Origin: an uncultured Erysipelotrichaceae bacterium
Lineage (GTDB): Bacteria; Bacillota_I; Bacilli_A; Erysipelotrichales; Erysipelotrichaceae
DNA length: 14,984 bases
Direction: 5' to 3'
Assembly (NCBI GenBank): GCA_902782505.1
Contig: CACZNO010000211.1
Span: 1-14,984, forward strand
Shown: positions 6,394 to 14,614 of the stretch, piece after piece
Numbering within the stretch: position 1 is the first letter of the stretch
How the letters are laid out: every line of letters begins with the position of its first letter
The notes under the pieces: model-generated
Told to the model about the DNA's origin: nothing
Database searches by the model: none
Seen by the model: only the letters and a program-made list of their open reading frames with translations
Made by a program: the position numbers and the translations under genes

Positions 6394-7230
6394 TTACTTC
6401 TCCGTCAGATCCAGCATTTCCTTATGGTCCAGAAGATACCGGATCACGCCGTTTTCATAGTTGTAATAATCCGTGACCGTGCGGGCGGCTGCCAGGGCTG
6501 CCTTGGACGCATTCTTCATGGCGACCGGATACCCGACGGTTTCAAACATGCGCAGATCGTTTTCCGAATCGCCGAAACCCATCGTCTTGGCCAAAGGCAC
6601 ATGAATCGCGCCCATCAGATACTGGATCCCCACGCCTTTGTCGACAGCGCGGTGCGTGAATTCCAGCGAGAACTGGCTTGCGACCACACCGTTGATCTCC
6701 GAGTAATTCATTTCCTCATGGTACCGGCGCAGAACTTCTTTCTTTTCTTCCGGGTTATGCCACCAGACCGCCGCTTTAGGCCAGGGGCGGTTATAGACTT
6801 CATGGAAATCGGTTTCCACGATGTGCAGGTAATCCTCGTTGGAGATTTCCGTGATCATCGGCGTGGTTTTCTTACAATACAGCGTCGTTTCATCCGAAAC
6901 CGTCAGATCGATGCCTTCCATGTCGTAATAAAGATCCAGAAGACGGTTGATCCCCTCCGCGGGAATCGGCAGGATCTCTTCAAAATATCCGGTGCGGAAA
7001 TTCTGGATGTGCGAACCGTTCATGCCGACTGCTAGAGAGAAACTCTCGTATACGCCGGCGCCTAACAGTTTGCGCTTGATTTCTTCAATCGGACGTCCCG
7101 ACGCGATCCCGAACAGGATCCCGCGGTCCGACAAATATTCCAGGCCTTCTCTTGTGATCTGGGTGATGCGGGACTTGTCATCCAGCAGCGTCCCGTCCAT
7201 GTCGAAGAAGACCGCTTTGATTTTTTCCAT
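6394..7230 (-). CDS. Cof-type HAD-superfamily phosphatase
   Basis: This 278-residue protein has all four HAD motifs: motif I FFDMDGTLLDD with nucleophile Asp10 and acid Asp12; motif II ASGRP with Ser44; motif III VDKGVG with Lys198; and motif IV GFGDSENDL (218-226) with the metal-binding acids. The insert between motifs II and III (about 80-190) is the size of a C2B cap, which places it in the Cof/YidA/YkrA group. Members dephosphorylate small sugar phosphates, flavin or thiamine intermediates; the substrate here cannot be read from sequence. I take the ATG at 7230, eight bases after the ribosome site AAGGAGG. A longer in-frame start at 7329 would begin upstream of the promoter and inside the preceding terminator. 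It is first in a two-gene operon with surE. Confidence 0.93.
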   Translation of the reverse strand: MEKIKAVFFDMDGTLLDDKSRITQITREGLEYLSDRGILFGIASGRPIEEIKRKLLGAGVYESFSLAVGMNGSHIQNFRTGYFEEILPIPAEGINRLLDLYYDMEGIDLTVSDETTLYCKKTTPMITEISNEDYLHIVETDFHEVYNRPWPKAAVWWHNPEEKKEVLRRYHEEMNYSEINGVVASQFSLEFTHRAVDKGVGIQYLMGAIHVPLAKTMGFGDSENDLRMFETVGYPVAMKNASKAALAAARTVTDYYNYENGVIRYLLDHKEMLDLTEK

Positions 7231-7254
7231 CGTTTTTCCCTCCTTAACTTTTGT

Positions 7255-7283
7255 ATCATACGGAAAAATCCGGAGATTGTAAA
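7255..7283 (-). promoter_or_regulatory. Promoter of the HAD phosphatase-surE operon
   Basis: On the minus strand, TTTACA (7283-7278) and TATGAT (7260-7255) are separated by exactly 17 bases. Transcription should begin near 7248, leaving a short leader with the AAGGAGG site. The -35 box begins directly after the T-tract of the tldE terminator. Confidence 0.8.
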
Positions 7284-7316
7284 CGAAAAAGATACCGTTT
7301 TCGTTGCGGTATCTTT
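7283..7316 (-). terminator. Intrinsic terminator of the tldD-tldE unit
   Basis: A perfect 10-bp stem (7316-7307 with 7297-7288 on the minus strand) with a 9-base loop is followed by T5, then CG and TTT. It begins six bases after the tldE stop codon. Confidence 0.9.
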
Positions 7317-7321
7317 GTTTC

Positions 7322-8608
7322 TTATTCAATGCCGGTGATTTGTACGCCTTCGATGCGCGTTACCGACGGAACTAACGCCGAATCGTACTGGCGTAATTCC
7401 TTCGACAGGTACATCTTTTTCGCCAGTTCGCGCATGTTGCCGGAAACCGAACCGCCGGATACCGGGGTCACGATGCCGTCATGACGCCAATACGCCAGAC
7501 GGATTTCCCCCGCGATATCGCCGGTGATCGGGTGGCACTGGAAATCCGAGAATTCCACGATTTCCAGACAATCCCCTTTCCGCAATTCCGAGGCGCTTTT
7601 CGTACCGCCTTCCACCGAATAATTGTAGACGATGGAGCTGTGGTCCAGGTTCAGATACTGCGAGAACTGCCGGTTTCCGTAGAAGTTTTCCGGGATGTTG
7701 TTGCGGATCAGGCAGCGGTCACGGATCAGGGCGCCTTCTTCGTCAAACAGGAAGTTATGGCTGGAATTTTCCAGTTCGTGTAACGCATACAGCGTAACCA
7801 TATCGCCTTCCGGATTTTCCACGATCGGCTTTCCGATCTCGTAATCCGAATAACGCATGTACTTCGCCGCGGCGGACATCCGGTCCAGATAGAATCCTTC
7901 ATAGATCGATAAAACATCACTGGTGGAGAAAATCACCGGGAACTTGCCGAGTTTCGGCGTCGGGACGCAGAGAAGACGGTCTTTGCCGAAACGCAGAGTT
8001 TCCGTAATATCACGCACCAATGCGGCTTTATCGCAGGTGCCGGACGTATAGTTCCGGTATAATTTGATCTCGTGGCCTTCCTTGCGGGCATTTACGATGA
8101 TTTCCAGCATCGAGCTCGGATATTTCACCGTGTAGTCGATGCCTTCCGAGTTGATGATACGCCGTTCGATCTCCTTGATGAAGATCTCGTACGAGTTGAT
8201 GTCTTCCCCGGAAGTCTCGTTGACGGAATGAACCGCGTCAAAGAAATCCTTCGCAATCTCCGAAACGGAAATCACCTTGGGCTTTTCTTCCTGGAAAGTC
8301 ACGCGGTTGTTGAGGCGGTACATCGGGTTTTTCACAAACGCCGCCTGTTCGCAAAGCCGGGAGATCATCGTGCGGACTTCTTCCTTCGACGCGGTCGGCG
8401 CGATTTCCGCCTTGGCGCTGCCGAGATACTGCCCGCCTTCCAGCGAACGGTACACCTTCACGACCACGTGTTCGGTATCCCTTACGCGGTGCTGGTCCAG
8501 TTTGTGGCGGATCAGGTAAAATTCCCAGGAATGAATCTTGGTGTCGGTAATTTCATAACCGGTTACGTCACTGTATTCCAGGACGTCGCGAATCGTATCC
8601 AGTATCAT
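7322..8608 (-). CDS. tldE: TldD/PmbA family protein, TldE (PmbA) subunit
   Basis: This 428-residue protein is the partner of the TldD protein encoded immediately upstream. It has the TldE/PmbA shape: an N-terminal alpha/beta domain with a QYLGSAKAE-type strand, a central barrel, and the C-terminal SGNMRELAKK ... VPSVTRIEGVQITG segment, including PVSGGSVSGN. It lacks the HExxxH zinc motif, as expected for the non-catalytic subunit. Known family role: TldD and TldE form a heterodimeric cytosolic metalloprotease that degrades or trims unfolded or modified peptides, such as microcin B17 leader peptides and CcdA in E. coli. The start codon overlaps the tldD stop (TAATG), indicating translational coupling and 1:1 synthesis. 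A terminator follows the stop. No peptide-toxin precursor gene is visible nearby, so the natural substrate is open. Confidence 0.9.
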   Translation of the reverse strand: MILDTIRDVLEYSDVTGYEITDTKIHSWEFYLIRHKLDQHRVRDTEHVVVKVYRSLEGGQYLGSAKAEIAPTASKEEVRTMISRLCEQAAFVKNPMYRLNNRVTFQEEKPKVISVSEIAKDFFDAVHSVNETSGEDINSYEIFIKEIERRIINSEGIDYTVKYPSSMLEIIVNARKEGHEIKLYRNYTSGTCDKAALVRDITETLRFGKDRLLCVPTPKLGKFPVIFSTSDVLSIYEGFYLDRMSAAAKYMRYSDYEIGKPIVENPEGDMVTLYALHELENSSHNFLFDEEGALIRDRCLIRNNIPENFYGNRQFSQYLNLDHSSIVYNYSVEGGTKSASELRKGDCLEIVEFSDFQCHPITGDIAGEIRLAYWRHDGIVTPVSGGSVSGNMRELAKKMYLSKELRQYDSALVPSVTRIEGVQITGIE

Positions 8609-10041
8609 TATCCCAACCTCGCTCTCGCTTTAAGGTACGGACCTCCGTCCGCAACCTTGACAAATTCCTTGTAGCCTTTGCCGCAGAAGCCGTTTCCTTC
8701 CACGCCGCAGTCTTTCGACGCCATGGAAACAGACCCCAGCAAATCCGGCACATATCCGGTCATGACAACCGGCGAATACATTTCCCCGGTCAGTTTGCCG
8801 TCTTTGATTTCATACGCGCGGGATACCAGGCACTGAATACCCCAGTGTTTCGGGTCTTCCATACCGCTTTCCACGCCTTCCAGTAAATATCCGTATTCCA
8901 CGGACGCAATCATCTCTTCCAGGGTATTTTCTCCGCTGTCAAACAGGGTGTTGGTCATACGGGTGTAGACCTTGTGTTCGAAGTTCTGGCGTTTCCCGTT
9001 GCCGGTCGGCGCAATGCCCAGACGCAGCGCGCTTAACGCATCCGCGATCCCGGTCTTCAGGATCCCGTGATCGATCTCGATGACATCGCCCGCGAGGGTT
9101 CCTTCGTCATCAAACGCAAATGCGGTAACGCTTTCGGCACACTTCGCGCCTTCGTGCATCGTCACCAGATCCGAACCGACGCGCTTGTTGATGTATTCCT
9201 TGCCCAGTGCGCGGTTTTTCACGAACATATCCATTTCCACGCCGTGTCCGAACGCTTCATGCGCGATCAGTCCGGTAACTCCCGGGTCGGTGATGATATC
9301 GTATTCCCCCGGAACCAGGCGTTTCGCCTTCAGCATCTTTTCCGCGGTCTCTGCGAGTTTCTTCGGAAGCGGACGCAGTTCCTCAAAGACTTCAAGACCC
9401 TTGCAGCCGGAAATACCGTCGTATCCGAAGCGGCTGTCTTCCTCGTTCGCCGCCACCAGAAGCATATTCGCCTCGGAATACACATAACTCTGGCGCAGAT
9501 CCCGGTTCATCGTCAGAAACATCTTCGAAATGTGCGTGGACTGGGCCGTGACGGAACACTGTACCGCATGCGGCGCCAGTTTCATACCTTCCGCGGTCAG
9601 TTCCCCGAACAGGTTGATGTAGTAATTCACATCGGCCTTTTCCGGCAGGATCCCGGCCTCTTTTTCCACAAACAGCGTCAGCGGTTCATCCGCGAGTTTC
9701 TTGGTGAAATACGGTTTGGTGCGCGTCGCGGCCAATACTTCCAGCTGTGCGTCAAGTTCCGCACGGATTTTTTCCGCGAGATCTTTCATGCCGGCCGGAT
9801 CAAAACTGTTGAACGCGTATTCCGCGTAGAGACCGTTTTTATAAACACGGACGACGTTTCCGCGTTCGGTCGTCAGGTTGTCATTCGACACCGACTTGTT
9901 TCTCGGGGACACCGATATCTGCAATCCGACCGAATCCGTGGAAAGAATACTGACGTAGTCGTAATCCTTCCGGAGGATTTTCACCAGATTTTTCATCGGT
10001 TCCGCCAGAGAATTCAGATAATTTGAAAAAGGAGCTTTCAT
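8608..10041 (-). CDS. tldD: Zinc metalloprotease TldD, catalytic subunit
   Basis: This 477-residue protein carries the TldD active-site motif HEAFGHGVEMD, with the HExxxH zinc ligands His261 and His266 and catalytic Glu262, and the C-terminal GFCGKGYKEFVKVADGGP segment, whose Cys453 corresponds to the third zinc ligand of the family. The N-terminal domain (about 1-230) forms the scaffold that builds the shared chamber with TldE. I choose the ATG at 10041 because it is preceded by AAAGGA and GGTGAG and begins the family-like N-terminus. An in-frame ATG at 10104 would lie within the hairpin of the upstream gene's terminator. No clear promoter is visible between that terminator and the gene, so transcription may come from read-through. 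The stop overlaps the tldE start by one base. Confidence 0.93.
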   Translation of the reverse strand: MKAPFSNYLNSLAEPMKNLVKILRKDYDYVSILSTDSVGLQISVSPRNKSVSNDNLTTERGNVVRVYKNGLYAEYAFNSFDPAGMKDLAEKIRAELDAQLEVLAATRTKPYFTKKLADEPLTLFVEKEAGILPEKADVNYYINLFGELTAEGMKLAPHAVQCSVTAQSTHISKMFLTMNRDLRQSYVYSEANMLLVAANEEDSRFGYDGISGCKGLEVFEELRPLPKKLAETAEKMLKAKRLVPGEYDIITDPGVTGLIAHEAFGHGVEMDMFVKNRALGKEYINKRVGSDLVTMHEGAKCAESVTAFAFDDEGTLAGDVIEIDHGILKTGIADALSALRLGIAPTGNGKRQNFEHKVYTRMTNTLFDSGENTLEEMIASVEYGYLLEGVESGMEDPKHWGIQCLVSRAYEIKDGKLTGEMYSPVVMTGYVPDLLGSVSMASKDCGVEGNGFCGKGYKEFVKVADGGPYLKARARLG

Positions 10042-10071
10042 TCTCACCCATCCTTTCTTTTCGTTCAGCGG

Positions 10072-10111
10072 ACAAAACAAGGTATGAAAGTAATCATCTC
10101 CCATACCTTGT
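10072..10111 (-). terminator. Intrinsic terminator after the acyl-CoA synthetase gene
   Basis: The 10-bp arms ACAAGGTATG (10111-10102 on the minus strand) and CATACCTTGT (10086-10077) are separated by 15 bases and followed by TTTTG. It begins about 25 bases after the stop codon of the acyl-CoA synthetase gene. The large loop and the interrupted T-tract suggest incomplete termination, which would supply tldD-tldE. Confidence 0.8.
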
Positions 10112-10136
10112 CTTCCTTCATTCAGAATATTGACAA

Positions 10137-11894
10137 TTATTCGGCGGATTCCTGTTTAGCGGCTTCTTCCGCTTCCTTGGCCAGTCTGCGCTTTTCCGCG
10201 TCCTCTTCTTCGAGCTTGCGGTACGCGACTTTTCCGACTAAAGTCTTCGGGAGTTCGTCACGGAATTCAATTTCCTTCGGCATCGCGTACTTCGCAATGT
10301 TCTTGCGGCAATACGCCATCAGTTCTTCGCGTGTTTCCTCGCTCGGTTCTACGCCCGGTTTCAGCATCACGAACGCCTTGACTGCCTGCATTCTGTAGGC
10401 ATCCGGAATTCCGATGACACAACTCATCTGGACTTTTTCATGTGCGTCGATGATGTTTTCGAGCTGCGCCGGATATACGTTGTAGCCGGAGCTGATGATC
10501 ATGCGCTTCGCTCTTCCGCGGAAGTAGATGAAGCCTTCGTCATCCATCATGCCGAGGTCTCCGGTATAAACCCAGGTTAAGCCGTCCGCGTGTTTGCGTA
10601 AGGTCTGTGCGGTTTCTTCCGGATGTTTCATATAACGCTTCATGACCGTCGGACCGGCTAACAGGATTTCACCCTCTTCGCCGTAGGGAACTTCTTCGTC
10701 CGTACCCGGCTTAACTACTTTGATGTAGACATCCGGGAACGGAATGCCGATGCTTCCTTCTTTGTAACGGTCACGCGGAGTCAGGCAGCACGCCGTAACG
10801 GTTTCGGTGGTGCCGTATCCTTCACGTACCTGGACCACCGCCTGATGGTCCGCCAGGAACTTGTCAAATTTCTTCTTTAATTCAATGGACAGGGAGTCGC
10901 CGCCGGAGAATACACCCTTGAGGCAGCTAAGATCCGCTTTTTCCATCGACGGAAGTCTTAAGAGAGCTTCATACAGAGTCGGAACACCGGCAATGAAGTT
11001 GCAGCGGTATTTCGTAATCAGTTTTGCGTAGCTCTTTGCGGTGAAACGCGGAACCAGAACGCATCTTCCGCCCTGGGACAGCATCGTATGGATGCAGACG
11101 CCTAACCCGAAGCCGTGGAATAACGGCATCGCCGCCAGCATCTTATCGCCGATGCGGTAAATCGGGTTCGCCGCAACGATCTGCTGACCTAACGCGTTGA
11201 AGTTCAGGTTCGTCAATTCGATACCCTTGGTCGTACCTGTGGTTCCTCCGGAATACAGGATGACCGCCGTATCATCCGGCTTCTGTTCCGCCTTGTAGTT
11301 ATAGAAACAGAATCTTCCCAAACGCATGAAGTCTTTCCAGCGGATGACCGGTGCGTCCTTCGGGATTCTCTTGATCTTTCTGCCTTCCGTCAGCATATAT
11401 CCCGCCATGATCGGCTTGGACAATTCGTCCTTGACGCTGGCGATGATGATGTTGACGACTTTCGTGTTCGCACGGATATTTTCAAACTTGTTATAGAACT
11501 GGTCCAGCGTGATGGCGGTGACGCTTTCGGATTCGTTTAGATAGAATTCGATTTCCTTTTCCGCCGATAACGGATGGATCATATTCGCAATCGCTCCGAC
11601 CAGGTTGCAGGCGTAGAACATATAAATAGCCTGCGGGCAGTTCGGCATGGCGATGGTAACCTTGTCGCCCTTGCGGACGCCGATGGTGCGCAGAGATTTC
11701 GCGCATTCGTTGATATGCGTGATCATATCGCGGTAGGTCGTACTTCTTCCCATGAAGTCGAACGCGATGTTGTGCGGATACTTTTTCGCGATAGCTTCTA
11801 CCGCGTCATACATGCTTCCCTGGAAGTAATCCAGATGAAGCGGTACATCTCCCATCTGGGAATACCAGGGAGTTTTAACCTGTGTGTTTTCCAT
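10137..11894 (-). CDS. AMP-forming acyl-CoA synthetase (long-chain fatty acid-CoA ligase-like)
   Basis: This 585-residue protein belongs to the ANL superfamily. Motifs in order: the P-loop YSGGTTGTTKG (214-224), YGTTET (360-365), YTGDLG (443-448), the hinge and A8 region GRAKRMIISSGYNVYP (460-475), and the adenylation lysine Lys555 in KTLVGKVAYRKL. Size and signatures match FadD/LcfA-type enzymes, which activate fatty acids with ATP and CoA at the inner face of the membrane. An aryl or medium-chain substrate is not excluded. After the catalytic lysine there is an extra charged Glu/Ala/Lys tail (about 562-585) that is likely helical. No beta-oxidation genes are nearby, so a role in lipid recycling or phospholipid synthesis is more likely than full degradation. 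The start at 11894 has GAGG (11899-11902) only four bases upstream. The promoter overlaps an inverted repeat at 11931-11961. Confidence 0.9.
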   Translation of the reverse strand: MENTQVKTPWYSQMGDVPLHLDYFQGSMYDAVEAIAKKYPHNIAFDFMGRSTTYRDMITHINECAKSLRTIGVRKGDKVTIAMPNCPQAIYMFYACNLVGAIANMIHPLSAEKEIEFYLNESESVTAITLDQFYNKFENIRANTKVVNIIIASVKDELSKPIMAGYMLTEGRKIKRIPKDAPVIRWKDFMRLGRFCFYNYKAEQKPDDTAVILYSGGTTGTTKGIELTNLNFNALGQQIVAANPIYRIGDKMLAAMPLFHGFGLGVCIHTMLSQGGRCVLVPRFTAKSYAKLITKYRCNFIAGVPTLYEALLRLPSMEKADLSCLKGVFSGGDSLSIELKKKFDKFLADHQAVVQVREGYGTTETVTACCLTPRDRYKEGSIGIPFPDVYIKVVKPGTDEEVPYGEEGEILLAGPTVMKRYMKHPEETAQTLRKHADGLTWVYTGDLGMMDDEGFIYFRGRAKRMIISSGYNVYPAQLENIIDAHEKVQMSCVIGIPDAYRMQAVKAFVMLKPGVEPSEETREELMAYCRKNIAKYAMPKEIEFRDELPKTLVGKVAYRKLEEEDAEKRRLAKEAEEAAKQESAE

Positions 11895-11930
11895 AATGCC
11901 TCATTTCTAATATCGATCAAATGTTGGGGA

Positions 11931-11961
11931 CAAAACCAAACGATATTATACCGCGGTTTTG
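11931..11961 (-). promoter_or_regulatory. Promoter -10 box within an operator-like inverted repeat, acyl-CoA synthetase gene
   Basis: TATAAT on the minus strand (11950-11945) predicts a start near 11938 and a leader of about 45 bases. No good -35 hexamer is seen. Perfect 7-base arms CAAAACC (11931-11937) and GGTTTTG (11955-11961) flank it with a 17-base centre, so the -10 box sits close to the middle of the repeat. The placement is typical of a repressor site, but a weak hairpin ending the upstream gene is an alternative. No other terminator is seen in this 81-base gap. Confidence 0.5.
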
Positions 11962-11975
11962 CAAGAAAGAAAACG

Positions 11976-12668
11976 TTATACTGCTTTAAGATACGCTTTA
12001 TGGCGCCGAATGACGACATACACGAAAATTCCCTGTACCAGAAGAGACAAAACCACGAAAAGATACTGTCCCTGTACTAAGAAAGTTCCCGCCAGGCAGT
12101 TCAGGAAAATCTGAATCCAGCTGCCTCTGGCTGCCGCGAACATGAATTCCTTCACCGACAGGGAAGAATCCTTCGCGATATACGGAACCCACCCGTTGGG
12201 AATTCCCGGAATCATATACCCCAAACGCACTACCACATCCGGACGCTCGGCAGCCATTGCCCGGCGTACCCAGGTGCGGTTGATCCGTTCGCCGATCTTT
12301 CCGGTAAACTGGATCCCTGTCTTGCGCGCGATATAGTATACCAGCGTGTTTCCGAGCACAAACCCGATATATGTCACCGCAAAGGATTCCGCAAGTCCGT
12401 AGATCACTCCCGCCGCAATTTGGATCACAATGCACGGGAATACGATCGTGACGACCTGCAGGATACTGAGCATGAACGTGCTTAACAGTCCTTCCCAGTG
12501 TCCCATGGAGGAAAGATATTCCTGTATCGCCTTGTCATCGCCCTTGGATAAAACCTGGAACAGTCCGATCAGCTGCGGACCGAACGACTGCCATAAGAAA
12601 AATCCCGTCAAACCGACGGCGGCGATAATCAATACAGCCAGTACGATCTTCTTCGCATACGTTTTCAT
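11976..12668 (-). CDS. TVP38/TMEM64 family (VTT-domain) membrane protein
   Basis: This 230-residue integral membrane protein has hydrophobic segments at about 7-28, 60-92, 96-114, 175-195 and 201-221. Its core (75-195) fits the VTT/SNARE-associated domain: FPCIVIQIAAGVIYG, a glycine-rich helix IGFVLGNTLVYYIARKTG (101-118), the re-entrant segment RLGYMIPGIPNGWVPYIA (148-165) and the AARGSWIQIFLNCLAG helix (179-194). The DedA/TVP38 superfamily contains lipid scramblases and undecaprenyl-phosphate flippases; which lipid this one moves is unknown. I place the start at the ATG at 12668, seven bases after a TATAAT box and without a ribosome site. An in-frame ATG at 12677 overlaps the -10 box itself and cannot be on that transcript. 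It lies between an ABC exporter with its own terminator and the acyl-CoA synthetase, and all three are on one strand. Confidence 0.88.
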   Translation of the reverse strand: MKTYAKKIVLAVLIIAAVGLTGFFLWQSFGPQLIGLFQVLSKGDDKAIQEYLSSMGHWEGLLSTFMLSILQVVTIVFPCIVIQIAAGVIYGLAESFAVTYIGFVLGNTLVYYIARKTGIQFTGKIGERINRTWVRRAMAAERPDVVVRLGYMIPGIPNGWVPYIAKDSSLSVKEFMFAAARGSWIQIFLNCLAGTFLVQGQYLFVVLSLLVQGIFVYVVIRRHKAYLKAV

Positions 12669-12675
12669 ACTGCCC

Positions 12676-12681
12676 ATTATA
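12676..12681 (-). promoter_or_regulatory. -10 box TATAAT, predicted leaderless promoter of the TVP38-like gene
   Basis: A perfect TATAAT (12681-12676 on the minus strand) ends seven bases before the ATG at 12668, which places the transcription start at the start codon. The -35 region is filled by the T8 tract of the upstream terminator and has no clear hexamer. The GGGCAGT spacer contains no useful ribosome site. Confidence 0.65.
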
Positions 12682-12691
12682 GAAGTTTTCC

Positions 12692-12718
12692 AAAAAAAAG
12701 GAAGTGTTCTTCACTTCC
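12692..12718 (-). terminator. Intrinsic terminator of the ABC exporter gene
   Basis: A 7-bp stem GGAAGTG/CACTTCC (12718-12712 with 12706-12700) with a five-base loop is followed by eight T residues on the minus strand (12699-12692). It starts 17 bases after the ABC gene's stop codon. Confidence 0.93.
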
Positions 12719-12735
12719 TATGTCATTCGTTTTTC

Positions 12736-14586
12736 TTATGCGCCTGATGCGGAGTCCTTTTTCGCCGTCTTCATAAACTGGGTTTCATACAGTTCCGCAT
12801 ACACGCCGCCGTTTTTCACTAAGTCCTCGTGCTGTCCGCGTTCGACGATGGTTCCGTCCTTGATGACCAGAATTTCGTCCGCGGCCAGAATTGTCGACAG
12901 CCGGTGCGCGATCAGAATACTGGTGCGCGATTCCACCAGCGGATCGATGGCTTCCTGAATCTTGGCTTCCGAAATCGAATCCAGCGCGCTGGTCGCTTCA
13001 TCGAAAATCAGCAATGCCGGGTCTTTCAGAAGAACACGCGCAATGGACAGACGCTGTTTCTCACCGCCGGAAAGTTTTAATCCGCGGTTCCCGACCATGG
13101 CTTCAAACCGTTCGGGCTGTTTCTCGATGAAATCATAGATGTTGGCCTTCTTGCAGGCGTCAATCAGTTCTTCCTCTGTGGCATCCGATTTCGCGTACAG
13201 CAGATTCTCCCGGATCGTACCGTTGAACAGATAGGTATCCTGGGTTACGACGCCGATATTCTGACGCAGGTAATGCAAATCCAGATCCCGGACGTCGTTT
13301 CCGTCAAACAGAACTGCCCCGTCGTTCACATCATATAAGCGCGGGATCAGGTTGATGATTGTGCTCTTGCCGGCGCCGGACGGGCCTACGATCGCTACGC
13401 AGTCTCCGCTTTTCAAAGTGAAGTTGATGTCCTTGAGGATCATCCGGTCTTTTTCATACGCGAAGGCCACATGCCGGAATTCCACTTCACCCTGCGCCGG
13501 TACGCTTGGAATCAGCGCGTTTTCCCTGTTTTGGATGTCCACCGGCATATCAAAGTATTCAAAGATACGCGTAAATAACGCCATCGAACGGATCCAGTCG
13601 ACCTGAATGTTCAACAGTGAATTCACCGGACCGTACATTCTTCCCAACAGCGACACCAGAACGGTGATATCGCCGACCGTAACCGTAGAATCATATTTCA
13701 TGATCAGCAATCCGCCGACCAGATACAAAAGCATCGGTCCGATACTGGTAAACGTGTTTAAGACGACGCGGAACCAGCGTCCGGCCATGCCTTCCTTGAT
13801 GTTCAGTTCGATCATCTTCCGGTTCGCTTTTTCGTACTTTTCGTATTCGTGGTCTTCCTTACCGAACAGTTTCACCAACAGCTGCCCGCTGACGGACAGT
13901 GTTTCGTTCAGGATCCCGTTGATCTCGTCGTTGCATTCCTGGGCGGAACGGGTGATCTCCCAGCGCGTTTTGCCGGCGCTGCGGGTCGGAATCGTAAACA
14001 GCGGAACGATCAGGATCCCGATCGTCGCCAACAACCAGTTCTTCTGGTACATCGCAATCAACGCGACGATCAGCGTAATGGAATTGGAAAGGATGCTGGT
14101 GAAGGTGTTGGTGATGACCTGCTGAACACCGCCGATGTCACTGGTCATGCGGGTGATGATGTCGCCCTGATTGTTGGAAGTGAAGAAGCTTTGCGACATC
14201 TGTTCCAAATGACGGTACATCGCGTTGCGCATATCGAAGGTGATGTGCTGGGCTACCCAGGAATTCAGATAGCTTTCCAATACGCCGATCAGATTCGCGC
14301 CGAGTGTTACTCCTAACGACAACAGGATCAGCTTGATCAAAGCGTTCAGATTTCTTCCGATCAATCCTTCATCGATGATCCGCCCGGTCAATACCGAAGG
14401 CAGAACGCTCATTAAGGAACTGGCGATAATGCAGATCAGCACCAGGATCATCTGTTTCCAATACGGTTTCAGATAGGAAAAAATCCGCACCAGCAGTTCC
14501 TTCGTAACTTTCGGTTTGGAGGACTTTTCTTCTTCGGTCAGAAAGCTCCCGCGGCTCATCTGGCCCATTCCCCGTCCCATCGACAT
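12736..14586 (-). CDS. ABC transporter, fused permease and ATPase (type IV/MsbA-like exporter half)
   Basis: This 616-residue protein has an ABC exporter transmembrane domain (about 30-345, six helices, with an EAA-like coupling region around QGDIITRMTSDI at 140-151) joined to an ATPase domain (365-605). The ATPase is intact: Walker A GPSGAGKST (401-409), Q-loop VVTQD (446-450), signature LSGGEKQR (505-512), Walker B LLIFDE with catalytic Glu530, D-loop SALD and switch His561. All residues for hydrolysis are present, so it can work as a homodimer. No second half-transporter is visible, although a partner could lie elsewhere. Substrates in this family include drugs, lipids and peptides and cannot be deduced. 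The N-terminus is Met/Gly-rich (first 12 residues). The ribosome site AGGAGG lies eight bases before the ATG at 14586. It follows the broken CDF gene by 28 bases on the same strand, and a strong terminator follows it. Confidence 0.93.
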   Translation of the reverse strand: MSMGRGMGQMSRGSFLTEEEKSSKPKVTKELLVRIFSYLKPYWKQMILVLICIIASSLMSVLPSVLTGRIIDEGLIGRNLNALIKLILLSLGVTLGANLIGVLESYLNSWVAQHITFDMRNAMYRHLEQMSQSFFTSNNQGDIITRMTSDIGGVQQVITNTFTSILSNSITLIVALIAMYQKNWLLATIGILIVPLFTIPTRSAGKTRWEITRSAQECNDEINGILNETLSVSGQLLVKLFGKEDHEYEKYEKANRKMIELNIKEGMAGRWFRVVLNTFTSIGPMLLYLVGGLLIMKYDSTVTVGDITVLVSLLGRMYGPVNSLLNIQVDWIRSMALFTRIFEYFDMPVDIQNRENALIPSVPAQGEVEFRHVAFAYEKDRMILKDINFTLKSGDCVAIVGPSGAGKSTIINLIPRLYDVNDGAVLFDGNDVRDLDLHYLRQNIGVVTQDTYLFNGTIRENLLYAKSDATEEELIDACKKANIYDFIEKQPERFEAMVGNRGLKLSGGEKQRLSIARVLLKDPALLIFDEATSALDSISEAKIQEAIDPLVESRTSILIAHRLSTILAADEILVIKDGTIVERGQHEDLVKNGGVYAELYETQFMKTAKKDSASGA

Positions 14587-14614
14587 GTGACATCCCTCCT
14601 TTGCAGGATTCTCT

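Noticed and set aside
5391..7035. Plus-strand open frames of 220-268 codons opposite surE and the HAD phosphatase
   Set aside because: Antisense shadows with His/Arg/Ile-rich composition, no family motifs, and no promoter or ribosome site.
7231..7329. N-terminal extension of the HAD phosphatase from 7329
   Set aside because: It would cover a promoter, a terminator and a perfect ribosome site. The DxD motif is correctly placed from the start at 7230.
9067..10026. Long plus-strand open frame of 319 codons opposite tldD
   Set aside because: It is a shadow frame of a strongly conserved gene. It is rich in Arg, His and Phe from antisense codons, and has no recognisable domain and no ribosome site.
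10042..10104. N-terminal extension of TldD from 10104
   Set aside because: The ATG lies inside the hairpin of the preceding terminator, and the added residues are not TldD-like.
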